Positions 8,219 to 15,746 of a stretch of 64,000 nucleotides of DNA are shown in pieces. A program made the translations under genes and the position numbers. This DNA is from Phycisphaerales bacterium (GTDB lineage: Bacteria > Planctomycetota > Phycisphaerae > Tepidisphaerales > Tepidisphaeraceae), in assembly GCA_020853095.1 (NCBI GenBank), contig JADYZN010000050.1:32412-96411 (forward strand), read 5' to 3'. The notes beneath the pieces were generated by a model. The model did not search any database, was not told where the DNA came from, and worked only from the letters and a program-made list of their open reading frames with translations. Position 1 is the first letter of the stretch. Each line of letters begins with the position of its first letter.

Positions 8219-9682
8219 ATGCCCAATGTTGTGGAGAATGCTGTGAGCCAGTTGCGAAAGGACTCGCGCTCGGCCAGCCGGTTTACCGGCCGTCGGGTCC
8301 ACTTTATCGGCATCGGCGGGTGCGGCATGTCCGGCCTGGCGCGGATGCTGCTGGACGCCGGGGCCATCGTCAGCGGATCGGAACCCAAACCCAATCCCCA
8401 AACCTTTGAACTGGCCCGCCTGGGGGCCTCCATCTCGCGCGACCAGATGGGCGAATTGCTCTCGCGCGACACCGACCTGGTCGTCCGCACCGCCGCCATC
8501 CCCGACACCAACGCCGAATTTCTGGCCGCCAAAACCTACGGCCTGCAATCGATCAAATACGCCGAGTTGCTCGGCCAGATCATGCAGGAGCGGTTTGGAA
8601 TCGCCATCGCCGGCACGCACGGCAAATCGACCACCACCGCCATGCTCGCATGGGCCTTGATGCAATGCGATGCCAACCCCTCGTTTGTCGTCGGCGGAAC
8701 CGTCCCGCAACTGGGAGGTGGGTCGCATTCGGGTTCCAGCCGGTTTTTCGTCGCCGAGGCCTGCGAGTTTGACCGCAGCTTTCATAAGCTTCACCCGACC
8801 GTCGCCATCGTCACCAACATCGAGGAGGACCACCTCGACTGTTACAAAGACATCGATCAGATCGTCGATTCGTTCCGGCAGTTCGCCCGACTGGTTCCGG
8901 CCGATGGGTTGATCATCTCCAATGGAACCGATCCCCGCGCGCGGCAGGCCCTGGCGGGGCTGACGACGCCGGTTGAGTTCTGCACCATCGGGGAATCTGT
9001 TGGAGAATCGGGACAATCCGCCGATCCGGCGGCGCAATCCGCCTGGCACACGCGAATCATCGGCGTCGAAAAAGGATGCTGCCACGGCGAGGTGTTCCAA
9101 CGGGGCCGGCGGGTTTGCCAACTGAGGCTGTCCGTGGCCGGGCGGCACAACCTGTTCAACGCCACCATGGCGCTGGCCGCCTGCAATGCGTGCGGTGTCG
9201 ATCTGAACCGCGCGGCCGACGCCATCAACCGATTCACTGGCGTCGATCGACGCATGACCGAAATGGGCCACGTCAACGGCGCGACCATCGTCGATGATTA
9301 TGGCCATCACCCCACCGAAATCCGCGCCACGCTGAAGGCCGTCCGCGAAAAATATCAACCCAACCGGCTCTGGTGCATCTTCCAGCCCCACCAGCACAGC
9401 CGGACACGATTCTTACTCGAAGATTTTGCCGCCAGCTTCGCGTTGGCCGATGAAACCCTGGTGCCGGATATTTATTTCGTGCGCGATTCGGAATCCGAAC
9501 GACAGAGCGTCAACGCGGCCGACCTGGTGGCGCGCATCGCCGCCCATGGACGGGTTGCCCGACATCTGCCGGAATTTTCCGAGATCATCCGGCACGTACG
9601 CCAAAACGCGCGCCCGGGCGATCTGATATTGACCCTCGGCGCCGGCAACGTCTGGGAAATCGCCCGCGACCTTGCCACCTGA
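8219..9682 (+). CDS. murC: UDP-N-acetylmuramate--L-alanine ligase MurC
   Basis: A 487-residue Mur ligase. The N-terminal Rossmann motif is IGIGGCGMSGLARML (30-44), and the ATP loop AGTHGKSTTT lies at 131-140. NIEEDHLDCY and the C-terminal DDYGHHPTEI, with IFQPHQHSRTRF, are the MurC versions of the ligase motifs. It joins L-Ala to UDP-MurNAc using ATP. About 20 residues precede the Rossmann fold, slightly longer than usual; the ATG at 8219 fits the short murG-murC gap. After it comes a 208-bp gap with two copies of a 77-bp repeat before murB, unlike the tight spacing elsewhere in the cluster. Confidence 0.96.
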   Translation: MPNVVENAVSQLRKDSRSASRFTGRRVHFIGIGGCGMSGLARMLLDAGAIVSGSEPKPNPQTFELARLGASISRDQMGELLSRDTDLVVRTAAIPDTNAEFLAAKTYGLQSIKYAELLGQIMQERFGIAIAGTHGKSTTTAMLAWALMQCDANPSFVVGGTVPQLGGGSHSGSSRFFVAEACEFDRSFHKLHPTVAIVTNIEEDHLDCYKDIDQIVDSFRQFARLVPADGLIISNGTDPRARQALAGLTTPVEFCTIGESVGESGQSADPAAQSAWHTRIIGVEKGCCHGEVFQRGRRVCQLRLSVAGRHNLFNATMALAACNACGVDLNRAADAINRFTGVDRRMTEMGHVNGATIVDDYGHHPTEIRATLKAVREKYQPNRLWCIFQPHQHSRTRFLLEDFAASFALADETLVPDIYFVRDSESERQSVNAADLVARIAAHGRVARHLPEFSEIIRHVRQNARPGDLILTLGAGNVWEIARDLAT

Positions 9683-9695
9683 TATTCGCCCTCCC

Positions 9696-9871
9696 CTACT
9701 TTCCCCTCTCCCTGTACTCCGGGGGAGGGTTAGGGAGGGGGCCGTGTGTGGGTCCCGACCCACCGATATTTGATTTGGTGGGCCAATGCCCACCCTACTT
9801 TTCCCTCTCCCGGTACGCCGGGGGAGGGTTAGGGAGGGGGCCGTTCGTGGGCCAAAGCCCACCGATGTTTG
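9696..9871. repeat. Two direct copies of a 77-bp palindrome-containing repeat between murC and murB
   Basis: Copies lie at 9696-9772 and 9795-9871, both 77 bp, about 85% identical by eye. Each begins CTACTTT, contains a pyrimidine-rich CCCTCTCCC facing a GGGGGAGGGTTAGGGAGGGGG purine run that could fold back on it, and ends with a GTGGG...CCCACC hairpin and GAT-TTTG. A partial CCCTCTCCC/GGGAGAGGGG version lies at about 59820-59895, and a GGTGGGCCA palindrome near 11761-11790. This looks like a dispersed REP-type element. Confidence 0.75.
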
Positions 9872-9890
9872 TTGTCACGGATTTCCGCCC

Positions 9891-10787
9891 ATGCGCATCG
9901 CCAATGCCAACCCCTTCGCAGACCTTGAACCGTTCGTTCAGGAAAATTTCCCGCTGGCCCGTCACACCTGGTATCGCATCGGCGGCCCAGCCCGATGGTA
10001 CGTCCAGCCACGGTCACTGGAAGAGCTTCAACAGGCCGTCCAACGCTGCAATGAAGCCGAAATCCCCATTTACGTCCTGGGGCTGGGGGCCAACCTTCTG
10101 GTGAAGGATGAAGGCGTCGACGGCGCGGTATTCCGGTTGGACGATGAGCATTGGCGGCGGGTGCGCTACGATGGCAATCTCGTCGAGGCCCATGCCGGCG
10201 TCGATCTTCAAAAGCTCATCCTCCACACCGTCCGGCAGGGGTTGATGGGCATCGAATGTCTGGCCGGCATCCCCGGAACCGTCGGCGGCGGCATCCGCAT
10301 GAACGCCGGCGGCAAATTCGGCGACATCGGCGCGGTCGTCAACAAAGTCGTCGTCATGGACGCCAACGGCCACGTCTTTGAACGCGAAAAAGACGACCTG
10401 ATTTTCGACTATCGCTCATCCAACATCGCCGCCACCTTCATCCTCAGCGCGACGCTGGAACTGGAAGCCGAAGACCCCGAGCGCATCATGCGCAAAACCA
10501 AGGAAATCTGGATGTACAAACGCAACACCCAGCCCTTGAACACCAAAAGCTGCGGCTGCATCTTCAAAAACCCCCGCGGCCTGAGCGCCGGCGCCCTGAT
10601 CGACCAGGCCGGCCTCAAGAGCATGCGCATCGGCGGCGCCGAAGTCTCCGAAAAACACGCCAACTTCATCGTCGCCCACCCGGGCTGCAAAGCCGATGAT
10701 GTGCTGCGGCTGATCAACATCATCCGCGAAAAGGTGTACGATAAGAATCAGGTCCATCTGGAAAGCGAAGTGCAGATTTGGTCATGA
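9891..10787 (+). CDS. murB: UDP-N-acetylenolpyruvoylglucosamine reductase MurB
   Basis: A 298-residue FAD enzyme that reduces UDP-GlcNAc-enolpyruvate to UDP-MurNAc. The FAD domain shows TWYRIGGPARW, VLGLGANLLVKDEG and ECLAGIPGTVGGGIRMNAGG. The C-terminal part has KTKEIWMYKR...KSCGCIFKNP, where the second Cys replaces the Ser general acid of E. coli MurB, as in many type II enzymes, and the final SEKHANFI with a late Glu (LESEVQIWS). The ATG at 9891 is used; an in-frame upstream extension runs through the repeat and is Arg/Pro-rich. Its stop overlaps ddl by ATGA. Confidence 0.95.
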   Translation: MRIANANPFADLEPFVQENFPLARHTWYRIGGPARWYVQPRSLEELQQAVQRCNEAEIPIYVLGLGANLLVKDEGVDGAVFRLDDEHWRRVRYDGNLVEAHAGVDLQKLILHTVRQGLMGIECLAGIPGTVGGGIRMNAGGKFGDIGAVVNKVVVMDANGHVFEREKDDLIFDYRSSNIAATFILSATLELEAEDPERIMRKTKEIWMYKRNTQPLNTKSCGCIFKNPRGLSAGALIDQAGLKSMRIGGAEVSEKHANFIVAHPGCKADDVLRLINIIREKVYDKNQVHLESEVQIWS

Positions 10788-11692
10788 CCCCGACATCCAC
10801 CCTTCGCATCACCGTCCTTCGCGGCGGCCCATCGGCCGAGCGCGAGGTTTCGCTGGTTTCCGGAGCCGCCGTCGCCAATGGGCTGCGGCAGATGGGGCAT
10901 GATGTATTTGAATCGGACATCACCCCGGACAATCTTTCCGCATTGAATCGGCCGGCCGACGTGATTTTTCCGGTCCTGCACGGGGCATGGGGCGAATCGG
11001 GAGAGTTGCAGGAGATTCTCGAAGATCGAAACCTCCCCTTCGTCGGCTCCGGATCGGCCGCCTCGCGGCTGGGGATGAACAAGGCACAAACCAAACTCGC
11101 CTGGGATTTATCTGGCCTGCCAACACCCTCCTATCAGGTTCTGTTCCGAAACAACCGTCAGATCGGCATCCCCATCCCCTGTGTCGTCAAAGCCCTAGAT
11201 TCCGGCTCCTCCATCGACGTTTACATCTGTCACACCCGCGATGAGGCCCGCAAGGCGGTGGATGCCATTCTGGCCAAACAGGAACAGGTCATGGTCGAGC
11301 AGTTCATCAAAGGCCCTGAATTGACCATCGGCCTGCTGGAAGAACAACCCCTGGCCCCGATTCGCATCATCGCCAAACGGGCGTTTTTCGATTACGAGGC
11401 CAAATACCGCTCCAACGACACCGAACACCGTTTCGACACCGGCCTGCCGGCCGACGTGGTCGAATCGTGCCGGCAACTGGCCCGCAAGGCCAATGAAATC
11501 GTGGGGGCACGCGACCTGTCGCGAATCGACATGATGCTGGATGAGAAACACCAACCCTATTTGCTGGAAATCAATACCCTGCCGGGGTTTACGCCAAAAA
11601 GCCTTTTGCCCGAAGCCGCCGCCCATGCCGGCATCCCATTCGGCCCGCTGGTCGACCGCCTCGCCCGCCGGGCGTTTGCACGATCGCAATAA
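10784..11692 (+). CDS. ddl: D-alanine--D-alanine ligase
   Basis: A 302-residue ATP-grasp enzyme making D-Ala-D-Ala for the MurF step. Recognised parts are RGGPSAEREVSLVSG at the N-terminus, HGAWGESGELQEILE, VVKALDSGSSIDV, the metal-binding EINTLPGFTPKSLLPEAA near the C-terminus, and EQFIKGPELTIGLL in the grasp loop. The size is typical of DdlB. The ATGA overlap with murB indicates translational coupling. A TTG six bases upstream is a less likely start. Confidence 0.94.
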   Translation: MTPTSTLRITVLRGGPSAEREVSLVSGAAVANGLRQMGHDVFESDITPDNLSALNRPADVIFPVLHGAWGESGELQEILEDRNLPFVGSGSAASRLGMNKAQTKLAWDLSGLPTPSYQVLFRNNRQIGIPIPCVVKALDSGSSIDVYICHTRDEARKAVDAILAKQEQVMVEQFIKGPELTIGLLEEQPLAPIRIIAKRAFFDYEAKYRSNDTEHRFDTGLPADVVESCRQLARKANEIVGARDLSRIDMMLDEKHQPYLLEINTLPGFTPKSLLPEAAAHAGIPFGPLVDRLARRAFARSQ

Positions 11693-11743
11693 ATCGACAC
11701 CGGCGGCATTGCCTTCAGTTCTTCTTCAATCCCGTCCGATAAC

Positions 11744-11800
11744 AGACTTGTAGGGTGGCATGGCCCACCGGTGAAAAGGATGGTGGGCCACGCCCCGCCC
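11744..11800. repeat. Palindromic repeat upstream of the ftsQ-like gene
   Basis: TGGCCCACC (11761-11769) and GGTGGGCCA (11782-11790) form a perfect 9-bp stem around a 12-bp loop, with GGGTGGC and GCCCCGCCC extending it imperfectly. The GGTGGGCCA-type hairpin is shared with the repeats between murC and murB, so the same element family recurs in this cluster. Confidence 0.6.
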
Positions 11801-11813
11801 TGCGTTGGAAGGT

Positions 11814-12773
11814 ATGTCCAAGCCTAAGAAGACCAAGCCCGTCCGGGTGAAAAAACCCGCCGACCCGCAGCGTGCCGCACGTTGGAGACGGATGGCGCTG
11901 CATGGGGCGCTGGCGTTTTTTGTCATCAGCCTGGGCACGGTGGGGCTGCGTTATTTGAAACGGTACGTCGAGACGAGGCTGGCATATCCGGCCGAACCGC
12001 CCAAGGTGGTGATCGTCAATCGGCCTGCCTGGATGAGCGATTTTCTGGCCGCCCAGATCGCCGCCACGGTTCGACCCATCGGCAACCACTCGGCCTTCGA
12101 TCATCAGATGCTGGTCGATGCCTACCAGATGCTCAAATCCGATCCGAAGATCAGTCCGTGGATCAAGCAGATTCGCCGGATTCGGCGGGCATACCAGGAT
12201 GGGCCGGGCGATGTGATCGAGCTGGATTGCGAATTTCGCGCCCCCATCGCGCTGGTGCAGTCCGACAACGATTTCTGGCTGGTCGATGGTGAAGGGGTGC
12301 GTCTGCCGGATAAATTCAACGTCAAGCAGATTCCGCAGATCGTGTATGGCCAGGATGGGCACACCAACATTCGCGTGGTGCAGGGCGTTCGCGCTGCGCC
12401 GCCGGCACTGGGCGGGCAAAAATGGGCCGGGCCGGACCTGGTGGCGGCGCTGGATATGGTCAAATTGCTGTATGGCCGCAAATTCGCGGAGGAAATCCTG
12501 ACCGTCGACGTCTCCAATTTTGGCGGCCGAAAAGACCCCCGCCAGGCTCAACTTGTGCTGGTGACCCGTTATCTGACGCAAATCCGCTGGGGCCGGCCAA
12601 TCAATGCCGATGATTATTTCGTCGAGGTCTCCACCGCTCAAAAACTCGATTATCTTCAACGCATCTACAGCGAATACCATCGGGTTGACGCCAACCACCC
12701 CTGGATCGACATCCGTTTTGATCAGATCACCTATCCCAGCGAACCGGCCGCCCAAGTGGACACGAGGCGATAG
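11814..12773 (+). CDS. ftsQ: FtsQ/DivIB-like cell-division protein
   Basis: A 319-residue bitopic protein: a short basic cytoplasmic tail (KPKKTKPVRVKK), one membrane segment at about residues 29-48 (ALHGALAFFVISLGTVGL), then a periplasmic region. The stretch PWIKQIRRIRR followed by VIELDCEFRAPIALVQ and FWLVDGEGVRLP matches the POTRA-to-beta transition of FtsQ (the RXPxA/DxxG pattern), although overall similarity is low. Its place right after ddl is the classical ftsQ position. No ftsA or ftsZ follows. The start is uncertain, because GGAAGG sits too close to this ATG; a TTG at 11805 is an alternative. Confidence 0.7.
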   Translation: MSKPKKTKPVRVKKPADPQRAARWRRMALHGALAFFVISLGTVGLRYLKRYVETRLAYPAEPPKVVIVNRPAWMSDFLAAQIAATVRPIGNHSAFDHQMLVDAYQMLKSDPKISPWIKQIRRIRRAYQDGPGDVIELDCEFRAPIALVQSDNDFWLVDGEGVRLPDKFNVKQIPQIVYGQDGHTNIRVVQGVRAAPPALGGQKWAGPDLVAALDMVKLLYGRKFAEEILTVDVSNFGGRKDPRQAQLVLVTRYLTQIRWGRPINADDYFVEVSTAQKLDYLQRIYSEYHRVDANHPWIDIRFDQITYPSEPAAQVDTRR

Positions 12774-12799
12774 GCCGCGATTCGCGTTAGCATAGGCCC

Positions 12800-13405
12800 A
12801 TGCACCGGGCATCGAACCAGCATTCAAACCTCTCATTGGCCGGGCCATTGGTCATCTGGCTTATGCCGCAATTGGTGATGCTGGGGGCGTGCGCGGGTGG
12901 ATTCATCTGGAATCGCATCCAGCCCCACCCGGCGGATCGGCTGACGTTGCATCTGGTCGTGTCTGCGCAAATCATCGTTCTTTTCTTATTGTTCCCGATC
13001 CTGGTGGATCGCTGGCGAAAGGCGGCGTTGATCGCCGCATCATCCGGGCCGTTCTGGTTGATCTCGATGATTCTGGCCGGGATCGGCTGGCCGGCCACGT
13101 TTTCGGCGGCCGGATATATTTTATTCTGGATGGTCGCCCTGCGACTGGTGATGGTCCACCTCGGTCGTCCTTCGTGGACGCTTCATGCCTGCACGATTTC
13201 CAGCGTCTGGCTTGGAATTGGCCCCCTGCTTTGGTATTTGCGCGCGGAAACCGGCCTGAGTGCCGATTTATCCTCCTGGTCGCCCCTGACAGCGGCGATG
13301 GGACTGATCGAACACCCCTTCCACTTGGTCCCACTTGCGGTTCCACTGGCCGTTTGCCTGATGGCCGGGGTGATCTTCTTGATCCGACGGCGATCCATCT
13401 CGTAA
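12800..13405 (+). CDS. Hypothetical polytopic membrane protein
   Basis: A 201-residue protein with about six hydrophobic segments, near residues 13-33, 48-67, 75-98, 102-122, 133-153 and 173-196, and few charged residues between them. It ends with the basic RRRSIS. I recognise no family; the overall look resembles a short ABC-2 permease-like or uncharacterised planctomycete membrane protein. It begins 26 bp after the ftsQ-like gene, on the same strand, with TAGCAT 7 bp before the ATG and no clear ribosome site. A role tied to division or envelope is only suggested by position. Confidence 0.65.
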   Translation: MHRASNQHSNLSLAGPLVIWLMPQLVMLGACAGGFIWNRIQPHPADRLTLHLVVSAQIIVLFLLFPILVDRWRKAALIAASSGPFWLISMILAGIGWPATFSAAGYILFWMVALRLVMVHLGRPSWTLHACTISSVWLGIGPLLWYLRAETGLSADLSSWSPLTAAMGLIEHPFHLVPLAVPLAVCLMAGVIFLIRRRSIS

Positions 13406-13567
13406 TCACATTCCGCTGACAAAACGATTGCGACAAGTTATCCACAACTCATGCACAATCACCGCGCAATTTCGGCCTATTTTCCCTGAAATTTAGACAA
13501 ATTTCCACCTTTCGGCAGACCAAGGCCGGGTGCTTGAAATTTTCTCATCAATTTCGAAATTTCTTTC

Positions 13568-13596
13568 TTGAAAAAGTGGGAGGATGTGGTAGATAT
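13568..13596 (+). promoter_or_regulatory. mraZ promoter with MraZ-box-like repeats in the spacer
   Basis: TTGAAA (13568-13573), a 16-17 bp spacer, then TAGATA/AGATAT (13590-13596) gives a sigma70-like promoter about 20 bp before the mraZ ATG. Within the spacer, GTGGG (13576-13580) and GTGGT (13586-13590) repeat with exactly 10-bp spacing. Known MraZ operators are GTGGG-type repeats spaced by about 10 bp, so MraZ binding here would block RNA polymerase. Confidence 0.6.
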
Positions 13597-13615
13597 TCCC
13601 TATCGCTGAGAGCGG

Positions 13616-14095
13616 ATGGAAAAAATTCCCTTGCGGCCCCTGATTTTATATGGCGAGTACGAGCTGACCATCGACGACAAGAATCGGTTGTTGATTCCAT
13701 CCGAGGTCCGCAAGTCGTTGGATGGTGAACGGGATGGTGAGGCGTTTTTCCTGGTGGTGGGCGTCAATCGCCGCCCCTGGTTGTATCCCGAAAAGGGATA
13801 TGAAGCCCTGGTTGCCCGGGCACAGCAGGAATTGACGCCGGCCGAAGATTTGCTGGCGTTTGATCAGATGAATTTCGCGATGGCCAGCCGGTTGGAATGG
13901 GACAAACAAGGTCGCGTGCTGGTGCCGGAAAAGACGTTGCGGCGGACCAGTGTTGGCAAGGAAGTGACTTTGATCGGCGTTCGCGACCATCTGGAGCTGT
14001 GGAATCGAGGAGACTGGGAGCCGCACTTTGAGCAACTGCTTTCGCGCGGCGCCGAGGTGGCCTTGAAAGCGAAACAAGCACGACAGACGCCATAA
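13616..14095 (+). CDS. mraZ: Transcriptional regulator MraZ
   Basis: A 159-residue protein with two SpoVT/AbrB-like halves. The first contains YGEYELTIDDKNRLLIPSEVRK and the second LEWDKQGRVLVPEKTLRRTSVGKEVTLIGVRDHLELWNR, both typical of MraZ, a ring-shaped DNA-binding protein that represses the dcw cluster. It normally opens the dcw operon before rsmH. Here it lies downstream of the ftsQ-like gene and a membrane protein, with its own promoter, and is followed by 690 bp without a recognisable gene. No rsmH, ftsL or ftsI is present. Confidence 0.93.
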   Translation: MEKIPLRPLILYGEYELTIDDKNRLLIPSEVRKSLDGERDGEAFFLVVGVNRRPWLYPEKGYEALVARAQQELTPAEDLLAFDQMNFAMASRLEWDKQGRVLVPEKTLRRTSVGKEVTLIGVRDHLELWNRGDWEPHFEQLLSRGAEVALKAKQARQTP

Positions 14096-14735
14096 GGCTG
14101 GCATGGCCTACTCAAGCCGGCGAGGCGCAAGTCGATGCGGAGATGAGATTTCGGGTTGGTGGAGGCCGTCGTGGCCGGGCATGGATTGAACGACGCGACG
14201 GCTCATTTTTGCGGGAGTCTTCCAGGGAAGGATGCCTCCTTCGCAGTGAGAACAATGTGAGCGAACGATTCGCGGCCGTAAAAGGATCATCGGCGCGGGC
14301 ACGGATGCGGTGCGCCTTGATCCGACGATGGGAATGGATGCCCATCATGCAGGCTGATCATCCGCGCACGAGGCGCGGGTGTCGGGCCGGCCGCGAGGTT
14401 TTGAGGTGTGACCTGCCGGCGCTGGTGTTGTGGAGCCGGTCGGTGACATCCGGCGTCCGCCCGCCGTTGGATGCCCTGATGCGGGGTGATGGATCACCCG
14501 GTCGGGATGCATCAAACGGCAGGCGGATGTCCATTTTGAACGTATTGTGACGGATTATTGTGCGATACGCGGAGTCGTCTCACGGATGGGGCCCTCGCTG
14601 CAATCGAGGGGGTAGGATGCCCGGCTCTGCCGTATCGTTTAGCTCGCCGTCCCCTGGCCGTCGTTACAAACAACGACCAAACAATTCTACGATTAAAACA
14701 CATGTCGGGCAAGGGGTGAACTCATGAAATAGTTT
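14096..14735. other. 640-bp region after mraZ without a recognised gene
   Basis: GC-rich and full of short inverted repeats, for instance CCCTCG and CGAGGG with a 7-base loop near 14594-14612. A 135-codon Arg-rich open frame at 14143-14550 (plus strand) resembles no family I know and has no ribosome site. I looked for RNase P, tmRNA and 6S signatures and saw none. A decayed gene or an unknown structured RNA is possible. Confidence 0.4.
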
Positions 14736-14782
14736 GCATAATGCAAGTTTTTAATTGCATTATGCTAGGACCGCGATATAAT
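14736..14782 (+). promoter_or_regulatory. higBA promoter and operator
   Basis: GCATAATGCAA (14736-14746) and TTGCATTATGC (14755-14765) form a perfect 11-bp inverted repeat. Each arm holds its own 9-bp palindrome (GCAT-A-ATGC, GCAT-T-ATGC), with centres 21 bp or two helical turns apart. The second arm contains the -35 TTGCAT (14755-14760); 16 bp later comes a perfect TATAAT (14777-14782). The higB ATG starts 7 bases after the -10, so the transcript is probably leaderless. HigA-type antitoxins repress such sites. Confidence 0.8.
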
Positions 14783-14788
14783 ACACCG

Positions 14789-15079
14789 ATGGTTATCCGA
14801 GGCCGGCTGGCGGTCGAGAGCTTTCTGAAAAAGAACGCGGCCGCTCGCAAGCCTTTTAATCGATGGCTGGCAATCGTCAATGCAAACAATTGGTCCAGCA
14901 TCATGGATATGCGGCAGGTGCTGCCGACAGCGGATGCGATCAAGGGTACGGATCTGACCTGCTTCAACATCGGCGGCAACAACTACCGCCTGATCGCCTG
15001 GGTGTCTTACCGACATCAGGAGATCGTGATTCGGGAACTGATGACCCACGCTCAATACACCGCGCAATTTGGGAGCTAA
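14789..15079 (+). CDS. higB: HigB-type mRNA interferase toxin
   Basis: A 96-residue protein. The C-terminal half CFNIGGNNYRLIAWVSYRHQEIVIRELMTHAQY is the signature of the HigB_toxin family (RelE fold), ribosome-dependent or free mRNA endonucleases; the Arg, His and Tyr in this stretch are the usual active-site candidates. The chosen ATG at 14789 gives a standard-length N-terminus (MVIRGRLAVESFLKKNA) and sits just after the -10 element. The antitoxin gene starts one base after its stop. Toxin before antitoxin is the normal higBA order. Confidence 0.9.
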   Translation: MVIRGRLAVESFLKKNAAARKPFNRWLAIVNANNWSSIMDMRQVLPTADAIKGTDLTCFNIGGNNYRLIAWVSYRHQEIVIRELMTHAQYTAQFGS

Positions 15080-15080
15080 G

Positions 15081-15527
15081 ATGACAAAAGCGGCAAACTC
15101 ACCGAAGAACGATCGAGCTGTGGACGACTATCTGGACCTCGTTTGTCGATTCGCGTTGCGACCGATCCGCACCCGCGGCGAATACAATCAGGCCATCGAT
15201 ATCCTGGGGGGCCTGGTGGGCCGCGCTGATGCCGGCCTGACTAGTGGCGAGCGGGATTATGCGGATGTGCTGGGCCAACTGATCGATAAATACGAGCAGC
15301 CGCACTCCGGCGCCCTGGAAGAAATGGGCATCACCGGCAAAATCTCTCCCATCGAGGCGCTGAAATACCTCATGGAAGAACACGGCATGAACACGATCAC
15401 GCTGGGCAAGCTGGTCGGCGGGAGCGGCCAGGCATCCATGATCCTCAACGGCAAGCGGGAACTCAGCAAGGCGAATATCCGAACCTTGGCCGCCCATTTT
15501 CACGTCAGCCCGGCGCTGTTTATCTGA
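15081..15527 (+). CDS. higA: HigA-like antitoxin, XRE-type helix-turn-helix
   Basis: A 148-residue protein. The N-terminal ~95 residues are acidic and helical (DDYLDLVCRFALRPIRT, YEQPHSGALEEMGITGKISP), as in antitoxins of the HigA/COG5499 group. The C-terminal Cro/CI-type domain is IEALKYLMEEHGMNTITLGKLVGGSGQASMILNGKRELSKANIRTLAAHF. The placement of the DNA-binding domain at the C-terminus is usual for this branch. It should neutralise the upstream HigB and bind the palindromes at 14736-14765. The ATG at 15081 is one base past the toxin stop; an in-frame TTG lies 12 bases earlier. Confidence 0.9.
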   Translation: MTKAANSPKNDRAVDDYLDLVCRFALRPIRTRGEYNQAIDILGGLVGRADAGLTSGERDYADVLGQLIDKYEQPHSGALEEMGITGKISPIEALKYLMEEHGMNTITLGKLVGGSGQASMILNGKRELSKANIRTLAAHFHVSPALFI

Positions 15528-15575
15528 TGACTCTCGGTGGATTCAAAAACAATGAATTGGTCTGCGGGCGAAGAC

Positions 15576-15674
15576 GATTGGAGGGCGTCGCTCCGCGACG
15601 CCGGGAATTGTGAGATGTCGGTGATCGGGCGGTTTCGGGTTGAAATCGGCGGCGGGGACCGCCGCCCTCCAATC
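15576..15674. repeat. 99-bp MITE-like element with terminal inverted repeats and two hairpins
   Basis: GATTGGAGGGCG (15576-15587) and CGCCCTCCAATC (15663-15674) are perfect 12-bp terminal inverted repeats. Inside are two hairpins: GGCGTCG/CGACGCC (15584-15590 with 15596-15602) and GGCGGC/GCCGCC (15648-15653 with 15661-15666). The element lies between higA and the 3' end of the DUF1444 gene. No target-site duplication is clear. Confidence 0.7.
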
Positions 15675-15746
15675 ATATCCCGGGAATTCAATTAATTATC
15701 GCGGCTCCGAGCCGGCAATGGCGTCGGGGATTGGGAGGGTTGAAAT

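Noticed and set aside
6920..9397. Antisense open frame of 825 codons over ftsW, murG and murC
   Set aside because: High GC leaves the opposite strand open. The product is low-complexity Gly/Arg/Asp-rich without a family, and murG and murC are certain.
14143..14550. Arg-rich 135-codon frame after mraZ
   Set aside because: No ribosome site, no family likeness, composition as expected from GC-rich noncoding DNA. Kept only as part of the unexplained region.
14096..14735. RNase P RNA, tmRNA or 6S RNA after mraZ
   Set aside because: I searched by eye for the GAGGAAAGTCC and ACAGAA blocks of RNase P and for tmRNA ends; none is present.
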